From contig OW568886.1 in assembly GCA_938743325.2 (NCBI GenBank), positions 552,397 through 616,396 on the forward strand: a stretch of DNA of 64,000 bases, written 5' to 3'. The DNA comes from Pycnococcus provasolii (Eukaryota; Chlorophyta; Pseudoscourfieldiophyceae; Pseudoscourfieldiales; Pycnococcaceae). Shown in pieces: positions 18,366-28,367 of the stretch; positions within the stretch are counted from its first letter, which is position 1; each line of letters opens with the position of its first letter. Both the position numbers and the translations under genes were made by a program. The notes under the pieces were generated by a model, which ran no database searches, had not been told where the DNA came from, and was given only the letters and a program-made list of their open reading frames with translations.

Positions 18366-19462
18366 TCAATGGCTTGCAATACGACGTAGCTCGGCACCTG
18401 GATCGTTTCCCGCAACATTCTTGCCATGCTCGACAAGCAAAACGTGAAGCTAATGCAATTGATGTGAGATGTGTGTGTGATGTTAAGGGTTGGTATCGTA
18501 CAGTTAGTATCGCTGCTTTACGCAGACAGACCCAAGGCAAGGCGGGCACTTACGTCAAACTTAATATCGTCAGGAATTGCGCTGTTCAGCAGATCGTACG
18601 CTTGCTCGCGAGTTGCGCTCTTAGGTATCCACCTCAGCGCGAGGCTGATTTTCCAAACGTGCGTGTCCACGGGGAAGTCGGCACGACGCAGTGCAAAGAG
18701 AAGCACGCAGCTTATCGTCTTCGGACCCACACCTTTGAACTGCTTGAGGAACGCCTTGATCTTCTCGTCGTCCGGCTCGTCGTGAAGGTATTCGAGGCTC
18801 AGCTCTCCTCCTCGTGTTTCGTAGAGGTAGTTCAATATCACCTGTATGCGCTCAGCCTTCACATCAGCCAGTCCTCCCACACGTATGGCATCGGCGACGT
18901 TCGCGGCAGATGCCGTTCTCACCGACTCCCAACGAGGATATCTGCGCTTGAGTTCCCTGAAAGCACGAATCGACGTCGCGTCTGTCGTGTTTTGAGAGAG
19001 CATCGTGCGTATGAGTTGGTCTAAAACAGTCACGGGTTCGAGTTGTAAAGCAGCAGCAGCAGAAGAAGATGGCGCCGCCGATAGGTCGCAACCTCCTCCG
19101 TTCAAAGCCGCATCAAGCACGTCGTCGTTGTCAGCGGGCTCAGCCTTGACGACGACGTTGTCAGCCGGCTCAGCCTTGACGACGACGTTGTCAGCCGGCT
19201 CAGCCTTGACGACGACGTTGTCAGCGGGCTCAGCCTTGACTATTTTACTCCTGACCGCTACCGGATGTTTCTTTGCCGGTTCGCCGTAGACGGACGCGAG
19301 GTAGTCGCGCGCGGCGCGGAACACGCACCCTGTTTTGCTGTGAGAAGTCTGCGTTCGCTGAAAGGCTGGCGATTCCGCGGCCTTTCTCTTCTTGGACGCG
19401 GCGATGGTTGGCGTGCCTTTGCCCGCGCTGGCTTGTGGTATGCGTCGCGTGCGTGCGGACAT
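18366..19462 (-). CDS. HhH-GPD DNA glycosylase, two exons
   Basis: Exons 18554-19462 and 18366-18449 are joined by a 104-bp phase-0 GT-AG intron (donor GTAAGT), giving 330 residues. The second exon supplies the expected end LHVLLVEHGK. The N-terminal ~140 residues are basic and contain four copies of a VKAEPADN repeat. The core has LDQLIRTMLSQNTTD, the helix-hairpin-helix FKGVGPKTISCVL with the conserved Lys, and the catalytic Asp in FPVDTHVWKIS. This is an endonuclease III-like base-excision glycosylase/lyase, nearest to plant HhH-GPD proteins. The tail after LLVEHGK lacks the four-Cys Fe-S motif. It is head-to-head with the gene at 19596. Confidence 0.88.
19125..19247 (-). repeat. 30-bp coding minisatellite (four VKAEPADN copies)
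   Basis: Four nearly identical 30-bp units within the glycosylase gene encode a repeated VKAEPADNVV segment, the last one slightly changed. VKAEP resembles a SUMO consensus (VKxE); this is inference. Confidence 0.9.
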
Positions 19463-19595
19463 CGTCCAGGCACAAGTGAGGGGGAGGGGGAAGGGGAGCC
19501 AGAGATTCATTTCCGCGGGAAGGAATCCGGACCCCGTCCTTCCCTCCCCCTGCCCCGTCCCCTCTCCCGCTCCTTCTCCGGTTCGTTCTTCGCCC

Positions 19596-20239
19596 ATGGC
19601 GCAGCTCGCCTCCGACCAGCTCGGCGAGTCGCAGAGAACAGCCTTCCTCTGGTGCGCCGTAGGTATCACAGCTTTCTTCCTCATCGGCGTCGCCGTGCGT
19701 GTGGTCGCATTCCTCGTTTCCGTCATCCTACCCTCGCTCCTGGGGGTGATGGCGGTTATGGCGATGACAAAGCCGCCTGCGTCCTCTTTTGACGCGAGGA
19801 AAAAGCTGCGCGAAATCACAGCAGAGCAAAGGAGACGGAGAGAAGCTGAGCGCAGTGGAAATAACGGCGACTCGAACCAACGACAGCAGCAGGAGGATGG
19901 CGGGCCACCTAGGAGGGGAATATTCGGTCGCGTGCTTGGATTCTTCACGGAAGCCGTCGAGGACCAGGCTTCTCGACTACTCGCCTCGTTGGGGGAGACC
20001 GACATGATTGACGTCGGCATCGCCTTGGTGGCTCGGACAAAGTTCCACACAGCCAATAATAACGAAACGGATAACAACAACGCCGGTTGGTGGCAACTTA
20101 ACGCTGGCGACATGCTGTGTGTGGGTAAGTCTACCTCTAACCAGTCATCATAGCACATATGAACAACAACTAACCTAACACACTCAATACACCAGGATGC
20201 TTCAACGCGTGGTATGCAATTAAGCACCCAAATCTTTAA
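19596..20239 (+). CDS. Two-exon membrane protein, unknown function
   Basis: Exons 19596-20124 and 20196-20239 are joined by a 71-bp phase-1 intron (donor GTAAGT, acceptor CCAG), 190 residues. The start MAQLASDQLGES sits in a CCCATGG context 133 bp from the divergent glycosylase start. Residues about 17-58 form one or two hydrophobic helices (AFLWCAVGITAFFLIGVAV, FLVSVILPSLLGVMAVM). A basic, Gln-rich linker follows, then a conserved-looking amphipathic end (GIFGRVLGFFTEAVEDQAS, NAGDMLCV joined to GCFNAWYAIKHPNL). Family not recognised. Confidence 0.72.
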
Positions 20240-20515
20240 CATTAGCCACAAGCGGCGCAAGCTCATGCTGTCAAAAAAAGACGTCGTTTCCCAGCCAGTG
20301 GTCGTGACATCTCTCTTCCACCAAAAATCCAAGATCGCTCATTCAGTAATGGAATGTACTTTTACTTTTGTCCAGTGGTCGTCCATTCACACAATTCATT
20401 CAGTGGCGCTAGTTAGCCCCGCATGCGCGCCTGTTGTCGTCGTTGTGTCGTGAAAGCGCTGGTGTAAGATATGCTTTTTTTTTCAACGAATGATTAAACC
20501 TTACATGTTATTGAC

Positions 20516-21895
20516 TTAAGCCTTTGTCGTAGGAAGGACGTCTTTGGCGGATGCTACTGACGACGACGACGACGACGACGTCGGCGGCGGCGGCTTGTGC
20601 TTGCCGCGCATGAGCTCCTTCTCGAGCAGGTAGGCTCCCGCGAGCGAGAACAGCAACCCCGTCATGTGCATGCCGGTAAATGGCTTCGGATAAATCACGA
20701 ACGACGCGACGAATGTCACAGCTTTGCGTAGACTTGTCACGACCTGCGCTTGGGTCGCGTCAAATTGCTGCACGATTTGAAGGAGCGGAAACATGCCCAC
20801 GTAAACGAACGACACGCTCCCGAAGGTTGCGAGCACCGCACGGCGGGGCCCATACATGAGAAATTGCGTGCCCTTGGCAAGGTCGCCGGTGATGGCGCAG
20901 TAGAGGATGGCAAGCGCGGTGGCGACGAAATTTTGGTACAGCATGAGGTCCTCCTTCACGCTCGATATGGGAGGCGAAGAGGCCACGGGTGGTACAGACG
21001 CCGTCACGCTGCTCGGCGGCGCAATCGGCGCGGGATGTGGCGCGGCGGTCATTCGGTCCCTCTTGAGGAGCATATCCTGCAGGTTTGCGCAAACTGCGGA
21101 TCCGACGAGCGAAAGAAGGCACGCGACAAGTCCCTTTACCGAGAAGCGCGGAACCTCGCTCGCCTTGTCTGCCAAGCCGAATATGCCAAGGCCCACGCAC
21201 AGGATTGTGGCGAGCGACACAGCACGCCAGCTGAATTTGCGGCCGTTGACCATGAAGCCTAGCAGCATAACGCTCACAACCTTGCCGCTCTTAAGCAGCG
21301 TCGCGGTGGTATAGTTCAGCTCGTGGTACCCGATGTAGCTGAGGCCGTGGCTGACGACGGTGCCAAGCCCAACGAAGAAGTGCCCCCACGTGAAGCCCGC
21401 GACTATGCTCGCCCAGAAGCCTCGCACGGGCTTCAGGTGCTCGTCCGCCATCCTCCTACCGCTGAATTTCGCGCTCGCGACGCTCGTCTTTCTCGCGCGC
21501 GCACCGTTGTTTGCGTGTCCAAGCGCACTCATGGCATCGCCCTCGACATCCGCGTCGTCGATCTCGTCATTGTTCCGCTTGCCTGCCGTCGCGCTAAGCC
21601 GGAGCGCCCTGGCCGCGGCCGTGAACCTGACGAATCGCGTCGCAAGCTGCACGACGAAGTTGAACGTCGATTCGACGAGCTGAAAGAATATGGGGCTGTG
21701 AAACGCCTTGTCTGTGAACACGCGCTCGGTGCACGCCGCGGACACGGCGTGGAAGAAGACCACCTGTCCAGAGAGCCATACGAACGTCGCGAATTCCCTT
21801 GAGGACGTGCTGGTGCTTGCCCCAGCGGCATCGCCCTCGGCCGACTCCGCCTTGGACGATCCGCCAGCTGCTGTCTTTTCCGCCTTGGACGCCAT
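20516..21895 (-). CDS. Nucleotide-sugar/PAPS transporter (UAA/SLC35B family)
   Basis: 459 residues from MASKAEKTAAGG. About ten hydrophobic helices lie after a Ser/Ala-rich N terminus. Family marks are YHELNYTTATLLKSGKVVSV near the middle and the C-terminal TSLRKAVTFVASFVIYPKPF, followed by GLLFSLAGAYLLEKE, typical of SLC35B2/B3-like PAPS and UDP-sugar transporters. Two insertions, an acidic/Asn one after helix 2 and a Pro/Ser-rich one after helix 6, lengthen it beyond the usual 330-400 residues. It probably sits in the Golgi or ER membrane and supplies activated sugar or sulfate to glycan-modifying enzymes; the substrate cannot be told from sequence. Confidence 0.82.
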   Translation of the reverse strand: MASKAEKTAAGGSSKAESAEGDAAGASTSTSSREFATFVWLSGQVVFFHAVSAACTERVFTDKAFHSPIFFQLVESTFNFVVQLATRFVRFTAAARALRLSATAGKRNNDEIDDADVEGDAMSALGHANNGARARKTSVASAKFSGRRMADEHLKPVRGFWASIVAGFTWGHFFVGLGTVVSHGLSYIGYHELNYTTATLLKSGKVVSVMLLGFMVNGRKFSWRAVSLATILCVGLGIFGLADKASEVPRFSVKGLVACLLSLVGSAVCANLQDMLLKRDRMTAAPHPAPIAPPSSVTASVPPVASSPPISSVKEDLMLYQNFVATALAILYCAITGDLAKGTQFLMYGPRRAVLATFGSVSFVYVGMFPLLQIVQQFDATQAQVVTSLRKAVTFVASFVIYPKPFTGMHMTGLLFSLAGAYLLEKELMRGKHKPPPPTSSSSSSSVASAKDVLPTTKA

Positions 21896-22216
21896 ATATG
21901 ATCGGTCGTGGGCCGCGGCTGGAGAAGCGGAGAGGGAGGGGGACCCGGTGGCCGGTTTTCCAGTTCCAGGCAACGAGGGATCCCCCTTCTGAAGAGGAAG
22001 AGGAGATCAGCCAGGGGAGGGGGCCCGGGAGCCCCCTCTGAACTCTTCCCCCTGGGCTTTGTTTGCCCTTCGCCGCCGCCACTGGACTGGGGTCCCTCTC
22101 TCCTCTCCTCTCCTCTCTCTGCTTCGCTGCCGAGAGCCCTTCGCCCACACCCGCTTGCGTGTCGCGCGCCGTTCCAACGCGCACCGGTTCTCCAGAGGCG
22201 CATCCGTTGAGACTCT

Positions 22217-22894
22217 ATGAGACCTCCCGCCGGGCGTGGTGGAGGTCGGTCGCCAGGGGGACGCGGCGGATTTGGAGGTCGGTCGCCAGGCGGAGGACGG
22301 GGACGAGGCAGGGGCGGGTACGACAACTCCGCGCCTCCCGAGACGGTCGTCGAGCTTGGCACGTACATGCACGCCTGCGAGGGTGAGGCGGTGTGCAAGC
22401 TGACAAATGCGAAGATTCCCATGTTCAACGGGCCGGTGTGCCTTGAGAATAAGAGTGTCATTGGCAAAATTGAGGAGATTCTCGGGCCAATTAACGCTTC
22501 TCTGTTCACCGTGAAGATGGCGGAGGGCGTGCAGGCGACGAGCTACACCTCGGGAATGAAGTTCTACACCGACCCCGCGCGACTTCTGCCGCTGGAGCGA
22601 TTCTTGCCGCAGCCCAGGGGTGCTGGTGGCGGTGGAGGAGGACGCGGAGGTGGCCGAGGAGGTGGACGGGGCGGTGGCCGAGGAGGGGGTCGCGGCGGCG
22701 GGCGTGGTATGGGCGCACGCGGTGGCGGACGTGGTGGTGGCTTTGGCGGACGTGGTGGTGGCTTTGGCGGTCGCTCGCCAGGTGGAGGACGCGGTGGCAG
22801 TTTCGGTGGACGCGGTGGCAGTTTCGGCGGACGCTCGCCAGGTGGTGGACGCGGTGGCAGTTTCGGAGGAGGACGAGGACGCGGGCGATACTGA
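22217..22894 (+). CDS. GAR1: GAR1, H/ACA snoRNP protein
   Basis: 225 residues: an N-terminal GGR-rich tail, the GAR1 core ([69 protein letters not shown]) and a long C-terminal Arg-Gly-Gly domain. GAR1 is one of four proteins of H/ACA particles that pseudouridylate rRNA and snRNA in the nucleolus, and of telomerase RNP in some lineages. Core length and both RGG tails match animal and plant GAR1. Start ATG at 22217 is the only good candidate. Confidence 0.96.
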   Translation: MRPPAGRGGGRSPGGRGGFGGRSPGGGRGRGRGGYDNSAPPETVVELGTYMHACEGEAVCKLTNAKIPMFNGPVCLENKSVIGKIEEILGPINASLFTVKMAEGVQATSYTSGMKFYTDPARLLPLERFLPQPRGAGGGGGGRGGGRGGGRGGGRGGGRGGGRGMGARGGGRGGGFGGRGGGFGGRSPGGGRGGSFGGRGGSFGGRSPGGGRGGSFGGGRGRGRY

Positions 22895-22993
22895 CCGACA
22901 GAGCAGGTTTTGTTTGTGCAGAGCAAATAGCTATGGGTAAACTAGAACAACAGACTTTTTTAAAAACACAACACAGCAGCACCGAGCACGACG

Positions 22994-23398
22994 TCAGTCC
23001 ATGGCGGTTGCTGCGTGCCCGCTTGACGCGAGCAGCATCGCCCTGATCGTTTCATCCTTGCACTTGTCGAGCGGCGTAACGCCGTCGTGGTCCGGTTCGA
23101 GCGGGTCCGCGCCTGCGTCGAGCAGCTTGCGCACGACCCCCTCGAACTTGAAGAAGACGGCGTAGTGCAGCGGCGTGTAGCTTCCGTTGGCACGCCTTCC
23201 GTGGTCCGCGCCAGCATCCAGCAAGAGTCTTGCGATGTCCGCGTGTCCGTGGTATGCTGCGTAGTGTATGGCCCGCATTTCGTCCTGCGGTCCCCACTGG
23301 CACGACAGCTGGTCGGGGTCCTCGCCCGCCTCGAGTGCCTTGCGCACGCCGTCGGCGTTTCCCTCTCTCGTGTCCTTGACGAGCGTGTACCTCACCAT
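22994..23398 (-). CDS. Small ankyrin-repeat protein
   Basis: 134 residues from MVRYTLVKDTREGNADGV. Three to four ankyrin repeats follow one another: GNADGVRKALEAGEDPDQLS, AIHYAAYHGHADIARLLLDA, TPLHYAVFFKFEGVVRKLLD, and a final TPLDKCKDETIRAMLL cap. There is no other domain, so it is probably a soluble binding protein. It is head-to-head with the TEX261-like gene (179 bp between starts). The frame is open upstream but MVRY is the natural N-cap. Confidence 0.88.
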   Translation of the reverse strand: MVRYTLVKDTREGNADGVRKALEAGEDPDQLSCQWGPQDEMRAIHYAAYHGHADIARLLLDAGADHGRRANGSYTPLHYAVFFKFEGVVRKLLDAGADPLEPDHDGVTPLDKCKDETIRAMLLASSGHAATAMD

Positions 23399-23577
23399 GA
23401 CGCACTCGCACCTGGCGGACGGACTGGGGAGGCGGAAAGGGAAAGTGGAAGGGGAGGGAATGAGGGAGGGAAGGTTCCACAATATAATTCGGGGTTGGAA
23501 GTTGGAACCCCCATTCCCTTCCCCCTCTCCTCTCTTCTCCTCTTGTCATTCTCCATCTCCGCCCTCAGACCAGAGCT

Positions 23578-24198
23578 ATGATGGCGCCGTGGACGATCAG
23601 CGCGTCCGACGTCACCGCGTTCCTCGGAGGGTACCTCATCGTGCTCTTCGTCGCGCTCAGCGTCGCCGTCGGCATCTTCTACCTCGCGGAACTCGTCGAA
23701 GAACACACGCGACTCACGATTCAAATCACAAAGTACGCAATCGGCGCTACCGCAGCCTTGCACGCCGTCCTGCTGATCGTAGATCGCCTGCCTCTGGTGA
23801 CCATGCTCGTCAGCGTGACTGCGCAAGGCACGTACTTCAGACTGCTCAAATCAAACTTTCCATTCGTTAGCAGCTTGTCAGAACCTGTGCTCACGTCTCT
23901 CTGCGCATTTGCGACGAGCCAATACTGCTGGTACGGAACCTTCACCACACGATGGGCCGATGCACCCGTCGACTTCTCCATTGGATTCATGATCGTCGTG
24001 AGCTGGCTCGTTCCGCTCACACTGCTCATCTCCGTGTCAAGCGCGGATGCGGTGTTGCCACACGGCGCGCCTTCAGCGGCGCCTTCAGGCTCGCAGCGCA
24101 GGGGCGTGGTGCTGCAAGTGCTCGACGCTGGGCGCAACTTTTTCAAAGCAAAAGCAAAACGTGCACTGCCCCAGACGATGCACCAGCGGCTCGACTGA
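23578..24198 (+). CDS. TEX261: TEX261/SVP26-family ER-Golgi membrane protein
   Basis: 206 residues with four hydrophobic helices. Family signature: GIFYLAELVEEHTRLTIQIT after helix 1, RLLKSNFPFVSS in the middle, FSIGFMIVVSWLVPLTLLI and SVSSADAVLP near the end. Yeast Svp26 and animal TEX261 are cargo adaptors that help load mannosyltransferases and other type II membrane proteins into COPII vesicles. That role fits the type II glycosyltransferases elsewhere in the window, although clustering proves nothing. Two adjacent ATG codons begin the gene; either may be used. Confidence 0.88.
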   Translation: MMAPWTISASDVTAFLGGYLIVLFVALSVAVGIFYLAELVEEHTRLTIQITKYAIGATAALHAVLLIVDRLPLVTMLVSVTAQGTYFRLLKSNFPFVSSLSEPVLTSLCAFATSQYCWYGTFTTRWADAPVDFSIGFMIVVSWLVPLTLLISVSSADAVLPHGAPSAAPSGSQRRGVVLQVLDAGRNFFKAKAKRALPQTMHQRLD

Positions 24199-24271
24199 CA
24201 CGACCATTCGATTAAATTAAAAAAATTGAATGAAAAACAATTCGTGTAATACTACAAATTTCCCTGTCAAG

Positions 24272-26146
24272 TCATAGCGCGCAAACTGCGAGGTCCGTCA
24301 ATGTGCCATTGCTTTCCGTCAGGACGAATACGTTGCGAAGCGCCATCATGAACTTCTCGCCGTACTTCCACGGCCATGCCCAGCGCCATTCACCCGCGAG
24401 CTTGTGTATGCGACCCAATGGTTCAACCAGGCCAAACTCCGCGGCGGTGTCGGAGAACGTGCTGTGCGTCTTCATCAGGACGTCCGCGAGGCTGATGGTA
24501 AAGAAGTCAACAAGGATGCGCGTAAATCCCGCGTCACGCTCGTCAGTCGGCAGCTCGTCTGTCTTTTCGTACTTCGACTTGTCGAGAACGCCGTACGCCG
24601 TGTGCATCTGAGGGCCAATCTCGCGCGTCGAGACGACGCGAGCGGTGTCAAAGAGGTACTCGAACCCTTCGTCGAGCACCACCCCGCTGTCCGCCGCAAG
24701 GAACACGGTGGGACGCTCCACAGAGTTTTCCGTTGTCGCGCGGCGGCGTGGCTCGCCGAAGAACCCACGTCCAACCGCACGCGGGGCTGACGCGACCGTG
24801 GTGACGTTGACTCTGTCGTCGCCGGGAAGCGAAGCTTGGCACACATGTCGCGACGCACTTTCCGCGACAAGGCGGCGCGTGCACTGCCAGTAGGCGCGCG
24901 CGTGCATCGATCCAGGCTGCATGGGGAATCCCTCCGGCGCCATGCCGAAGCTCTCGTCGCCTCGCCGCGCGTGCACTGCGATGAGCGCACCGTCGTTCAC
25001 GACGCCCGGCGGCGGAAGCAGCACGTTCTTGCCAATCACGCGCAGGATCAGGCTCGCAAGCTCATCGCGAGGTCTCATCAGCAGACGCAGGATGCACGCA
25101 CGCACGTTCGGCTCATCCGACAAGCCGGCGCGCGGTGCGTCGTGGATAAACTCTGGTCGTTTTGCCAGCGCCTCGTGGAGGAAATTGTGGCCGTGCCCCT
25201 CCATCCAGAAGATGGCGTCGTCGTGCGCGCCGTCGCGCTTGCTTAGAAACTCTTCCCAGCTCTTCCAGCGGTGCCCTGAGTTGCCGATGTTGAGGCCTTC
25301 CTTAAACTCGTCCATCGTGACCATGTGTCCAATCTCGTCAGGCTCGTCCACCGCGGCCGCCTCCGGCCGGCCGTTTGTCTGCTCAAGTTCGTCCCAGTGC
25401 AAGTGCAAGTGCCTTCTCAGCTGCTCGCGGTGGTACTTCCAGGAGATGTGGCTCGGACTCACGTAGCGGTCAATCTCACGCGGCATGACGAGAATAAGGC
25501 GGCGGTTCATCGCCACGGAAAGCACGAAGCCAGTCGCGGCGGCGGTGAGCAAGTTTCCAAACCCGGAGTCGTCCTTGTATTTCACGACGAGCACACGTGC
25601 GTGCATGTCCCCGGTTCGCGATGCGATGCTGAACCAGTCCAGAGGGGCGCACGTCTTCTGCTCCTCCCTCAGCTGGCGGCAATATCGCCAGCCGAGCTTA
25701 CCGACGATTTCTCGGTGCTCCGCCTCAAACTCTCTCTTTCTCCTGCTTTCCTCCGCAATCGACTGCTGCTCATGCGTCAGCACCGCCGCGGGGTCCGTGC
25801 ACTTCCCGGGTATGCCAAGCAGCGCGCTGTCCGACTCGGCGCGCGCACACAGCGCCCCTGCTCGCTCCGACGTCTTCGTGCCGGCCTGATACACGACGGT
25901 GGCGGCGATGAGCGCCACAGCGACGACGACGACCGCGGGCAGGCGAGTCAGCCACGTTTTGAGTTTTCGCGGCCCGAGTCCGAGCAGCGCCAAGCCCCAG
26001 TTCCCTCTCGCTAGTCGTGGCGCTGCTGCCGCTGCTCCCCACCCCGGCGCCGCCTGTGCTGCGGCCGCTGGACCGATCCCGACGGCGCCTGCGCTGGTCC
26101 TCCTCGCCCTCGCGGTGGGCGAGGTGGGCGGTAAGGCCGTGCCCAT
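24272..26146 (-). CDS. Type II fucosyltransferase-like glycosyltransferase
   Basis: 624 residues from the ATG at 26146; the longer frame would run into the divergent promoter. A short basic cytosolic part is followed by one signal-anchor helix (LPAVVVVAVALIAATVV) and a lumenal domain. The domain resembles the GT-B fucosyltransferase clan (GT23/37/68/NodZ): SGFGNLLTAAATGFVLSVAM (nucleotide-sugar site region), DGALIAVHARRGDESF (the HxRRGD-type Arg motif), TVFLAADS and LMKTHSTFSDTAAEFG. Such enzymes transfer fucose from GDP-fucose in the Golgi. Exact acceptor unknown; assignment to GT37 versus GT23 would need alignment. It is divergent from the FAD gene at 26394. Confidence 0.72.
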   Translation of the reverse strand: MGTALPPTSPTARARRTSAGAVGIGPAAAAQAAPGWGAAAAAPRLARGNWGLALLGLGPRKLKTWLTRLPAVVVVAVALIAATVVYQAGTKTSERAGALCARAESDSALLGIPGKCTDPAAVLTHEQQSIAEESRRKREFEAEHREIVGKLGWRYCRQLREEQKTCAPLDWFSIASRTGDMHARVLVVKYKDDSGFGNLLTAAATGFVLSVAMNRRLILVMPREIDRYVSPSHISWKYHREQLRRHLHLHWDELEQTNGRPEAAAVDEPDEIGHMVTMDEFKEGLNIGNSGHRWKSWEEFLSKRDGAHDDAIFWMEGHGHNFLHEALAKRPEFIHDAPRAGLSDEPNVRACILRLLMRPRDELASLILRVIGKNVLLPPPGVVNDGALIAVHARRGDESFGMAPEGFPMQPGSMHARAYWQCTRRLVAESASRHVCQASLPGDDRVNVTTVASAPRAVGRGFFGEPRRRATTENSVERPTVFLAADSGVVLDEGFEYLFDTARVVSTREIGPQMHTAYGVLDKSKYEKTDELPTDERDAGFTRILVDFFTISLADVLMKTHSTFSDTAAEFGLVEPLGRIHKLAGEWRWAWPWKYGEKFMMALRNVFVLTESNGTLTDLAVCAL

Positions 26147-26393
26147 GGAATGGAGCGGAGGTGTGGTGGGAGATAGGGCTACCCCGGAGGTACCCTCGGC
26201 GAGGCGAGGTACCTTCGAACAGATTCCTTCCAACCCCGGGGGGGGGCGGGGGCCGGGCCGGGAAAAGAAGGGCAGGGGTCCATCCTCACGACTTCCGACC
26301 AACGACGGGTCCCCCTCCCCCCCTCCCCGCAGTAATGGCGCTCCCTCCCCTCCCCCCCTACGGATAGGGTACATTACCAAAGACCCGTCTCGC

Positions 26394-28250
26394 ATGTCCC
26401 CTCTCCTCCGTGCCCGGGTGTCGGCGCAACGCCCGGTCAGCAGTTGTAGCGCCTACAGCAATCCTCCTCGCGCACACGCACGGCGCGGGTGGTCTCTCGC
26501 CGCAGCAGCTTCTTCGGCAGCTTCCACTTGGCGCATATTTGACGTCAAGGTGGACCCCGACGCGGACCCGGGCAAGGACTATCATGGTAGTAGTGAGCCG
26601 CTCATGCACGCACTCCAGAAGAGACTGAAGGCGAAGAAACCCTTGGCACACGCGGACGTGACTGTCGTGCGAAAAAGCATGGACGCAAGGAGAAAAGAAA
26701 ACGCGTCGTTCGTCTATGTCGTCGACGTTCGCACGGACGCGCTCAAGGCGTGCGGCGTAAATGTGTCACGACTACGTCCCGGACCGAGACAGCAGCCGCT
26801 AAGGGAAGAGACGGCGACGCCTACGTCGCACAGGCGAGATCATGCTGAGGCTCCCATCCCGTTTCGCGTTGTCGTCGTGGGCGCCGGGCCGGCGGGGCTG
26901 TTCGCGGCGCTCGAGCTCGCTGAGGCGGGCGCGTCAGTGCGACTGCTTGAGCGCGGTAAAGGCGTCGAAAAGCGTGGCGCGTCTATCGGGGCACTATTTG
27001 CCAGACGTGTGCTGGACAATGAGTCAAACCTATGCTACGGTGAGGGTGGTGCGGGTACCTGGAGCGACGGGAAACTCACCACACGCATTGGCCGGAACGC
27101 CGCGCCCGTGCGCAAGGTTCTCGACGCTCTCGTGCGCTTCGGCGCACCCGAGCGCATCTTGACGTCAGGTGCGCCGCATCTTGGCACAGACAATCTCGTC
27201 AGGCTGCTGCGCGCCTTTCGAGCTCATCTGCAGTCGCTAGGATGCTCGGTGGAATTTGACACCAAAGTCGACTCTCTCGTCGTGGAGGGTGGGCGATGCA
27301 CGGGAGTGCGGCTGCACAATGGCGACGTGATGGAGGCGGATGCAGTCGTGCTTGCACCCGGGCACTCGGCTCGCGCGCTGTACGAGGGACTTGCAGCCTG
27401 TGGAGTGGAATTGCGCCCAAAGCCCTTTGCAATGGGATTCCGAGTCGAGCATCCTCAGGACGTCGTGGATCGCGCACAGTACGGCGAGCAGCTTGCGATG
27501 CAGGTGGACCGAGGCCGCGGCAAAGTGCCCGTTGCGTCGTACTCGCTAGCCGCCAAGGTTGCAGATAGCAGCGGCATAGACCGTAGCGTCTACTCGTTTT
27601 GTATGTGTCCTGGTGGCCAGGTGGTGCCGACGAGCGTGCGCGAGGACGAGTTATGCGTGAATGGGATGTCATTCTCGCGCCGAGGGTCACCATGGGCCAA
27701 TTCGGCACTCGTCTGCGAGGTTACGCCGGAAGATTGGGCACCGTTCGAGGGCAAGCACGGCGCACTTGCTGGGGTTGCATTGCAGAAAGACGCCGAGCGA
27801 CGCGCGGCGGCGTTGGGAGGTGGCAACATGGTTGCACCCGCGCAGCGTCTCGTGGATTTCGTCGCTGGCAAAGGACCGAGCGACACTCTACCACGCACGA
27901 GCTACCGACTGGGCGTGAAGGCTGCTGATATGGCTGACATATACCCTGCGCCGCTAACAGCAGCCTTGCGTGCCGCCGCCACACAGTTCGCGAAGCATCT
28001 TGATGGTTTCTTGTGCGAAGAAGCTGTTTTAATTGGCGCGGAAACGAGGACGAGCGCCCCGGTGTGGATTGAACGAGATCGTACCACCCTCATGAGTGTC
28101 GTCGATGGGTTATTTCCATGTGGAGAAGGAGCTGGTCATGCAGGTGGCATCGTGTCTGCAGCTGTGGACGGCGTCAATGCAGGCGCCGCCGCGATGGCTT
28201 GGTTCTCTGCCGAGAAAGCTTGTAAAAAGACCAAGACCATAGGCGTGTAA
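26394..28250 (+). CDS. FAD-dependent oxidoreductase (COG2509-like), organellar
   Basis: 618 residues from the ATG at 26394; the frame extends upstream but overlaps the divergent gene. The N-terminal ~45 residues are Ser/Arg/Ala-rich, a plausible transit peptide. The Rossmann FAD site is VVVVGAGPAGLFAALELAEA near residue 165. Then come NLCYGEGGAGTWSDGKLTTR, AVVLAPGHSAR, GFRVEHPQDVVDRAQYG, YSFCMCPGGQVVPT and the C-terminal FAD contact GLFPCGEGAGHAGGIVSAAV. This set defines the COG2509 uncharacterised dehydrogenase family found in bacteria and in plant plastids. Electron acceptor and substrate are unknown. Confidence 0.87.
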   Translation: MSPLLRARVSAQRPVSSCSAYSNPPRAHARRGWSLAAAASSAASTWRIFDVKVDPDADPGKDYHGSSEPLMHALQKRLKAKKPLAHADVTVVRKSMDARRKENASFVYVVDVRTDALKACGVNVSRLRPGPRQQPLREETATPTSHRRDHAEAPIPFRVVVVGAGPAGLFAALELAEAGASVRLLERGKGVEKRGASIGALFARRVLDNESNLCYGEGGAGTWSDGKLTTRIGRNAAPVRKVLDALVRFGAPERILTSGAPHLGTDNLVRLLRAFRAHLQSLGCSVEFDTKVDSLVVEGGRCTGVRLHNGDVMEADAVVLAPGHSARALYEGLAACGVELRPKPFAMGFRVEHPQDVVDRAQYGEQLAMQVDRGRGKVPVASYSLAAKVADSSGIDRSVYSFCMCPGGQVVPTSVREDELCVNGMSFSRRGSPWANSALVCEVTPEDWAPFEGKHGALAGVALQKDAERRAAALGGGNMVAPAQRLVDFVAGKGPSDTLPRTSYRLGVKAADMADIYPAPLTAALRAAATQFAKHLDGFLCEEAVLIGAETRTSAPVWIERDRTTLMSVVDGLFPCGEGAGHAGGIVSAAVDGVNAGAAAMAWFSAEKACKKTKTIGV

Positions 28251-28367
28251 AATGTTATCATTTTTTTCAATTTTTATAAGTGTGTTGATGCAACACTAGC
28301 CGCGAGTGTCTTGCGAGCTCGCGGTCGGGTTGCAAGGGAGGGAATAGAATTTAACAGAGGTGATATC

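Noticed and set aside
19463-20332. N-terminal extension of the glycosylase frame to 20332
   Set aside because: Overlaps the divergent membrane-protein gene and its intron; the ATG at 19462 gives a proper head-to-head spacing.
25899-26393. N-terminal extension of the FAD oxidoreductase frame
   Set aside because: Antisense to the fucosyltransferase-like gene and its promoter; low-complexity Pro/Arg.
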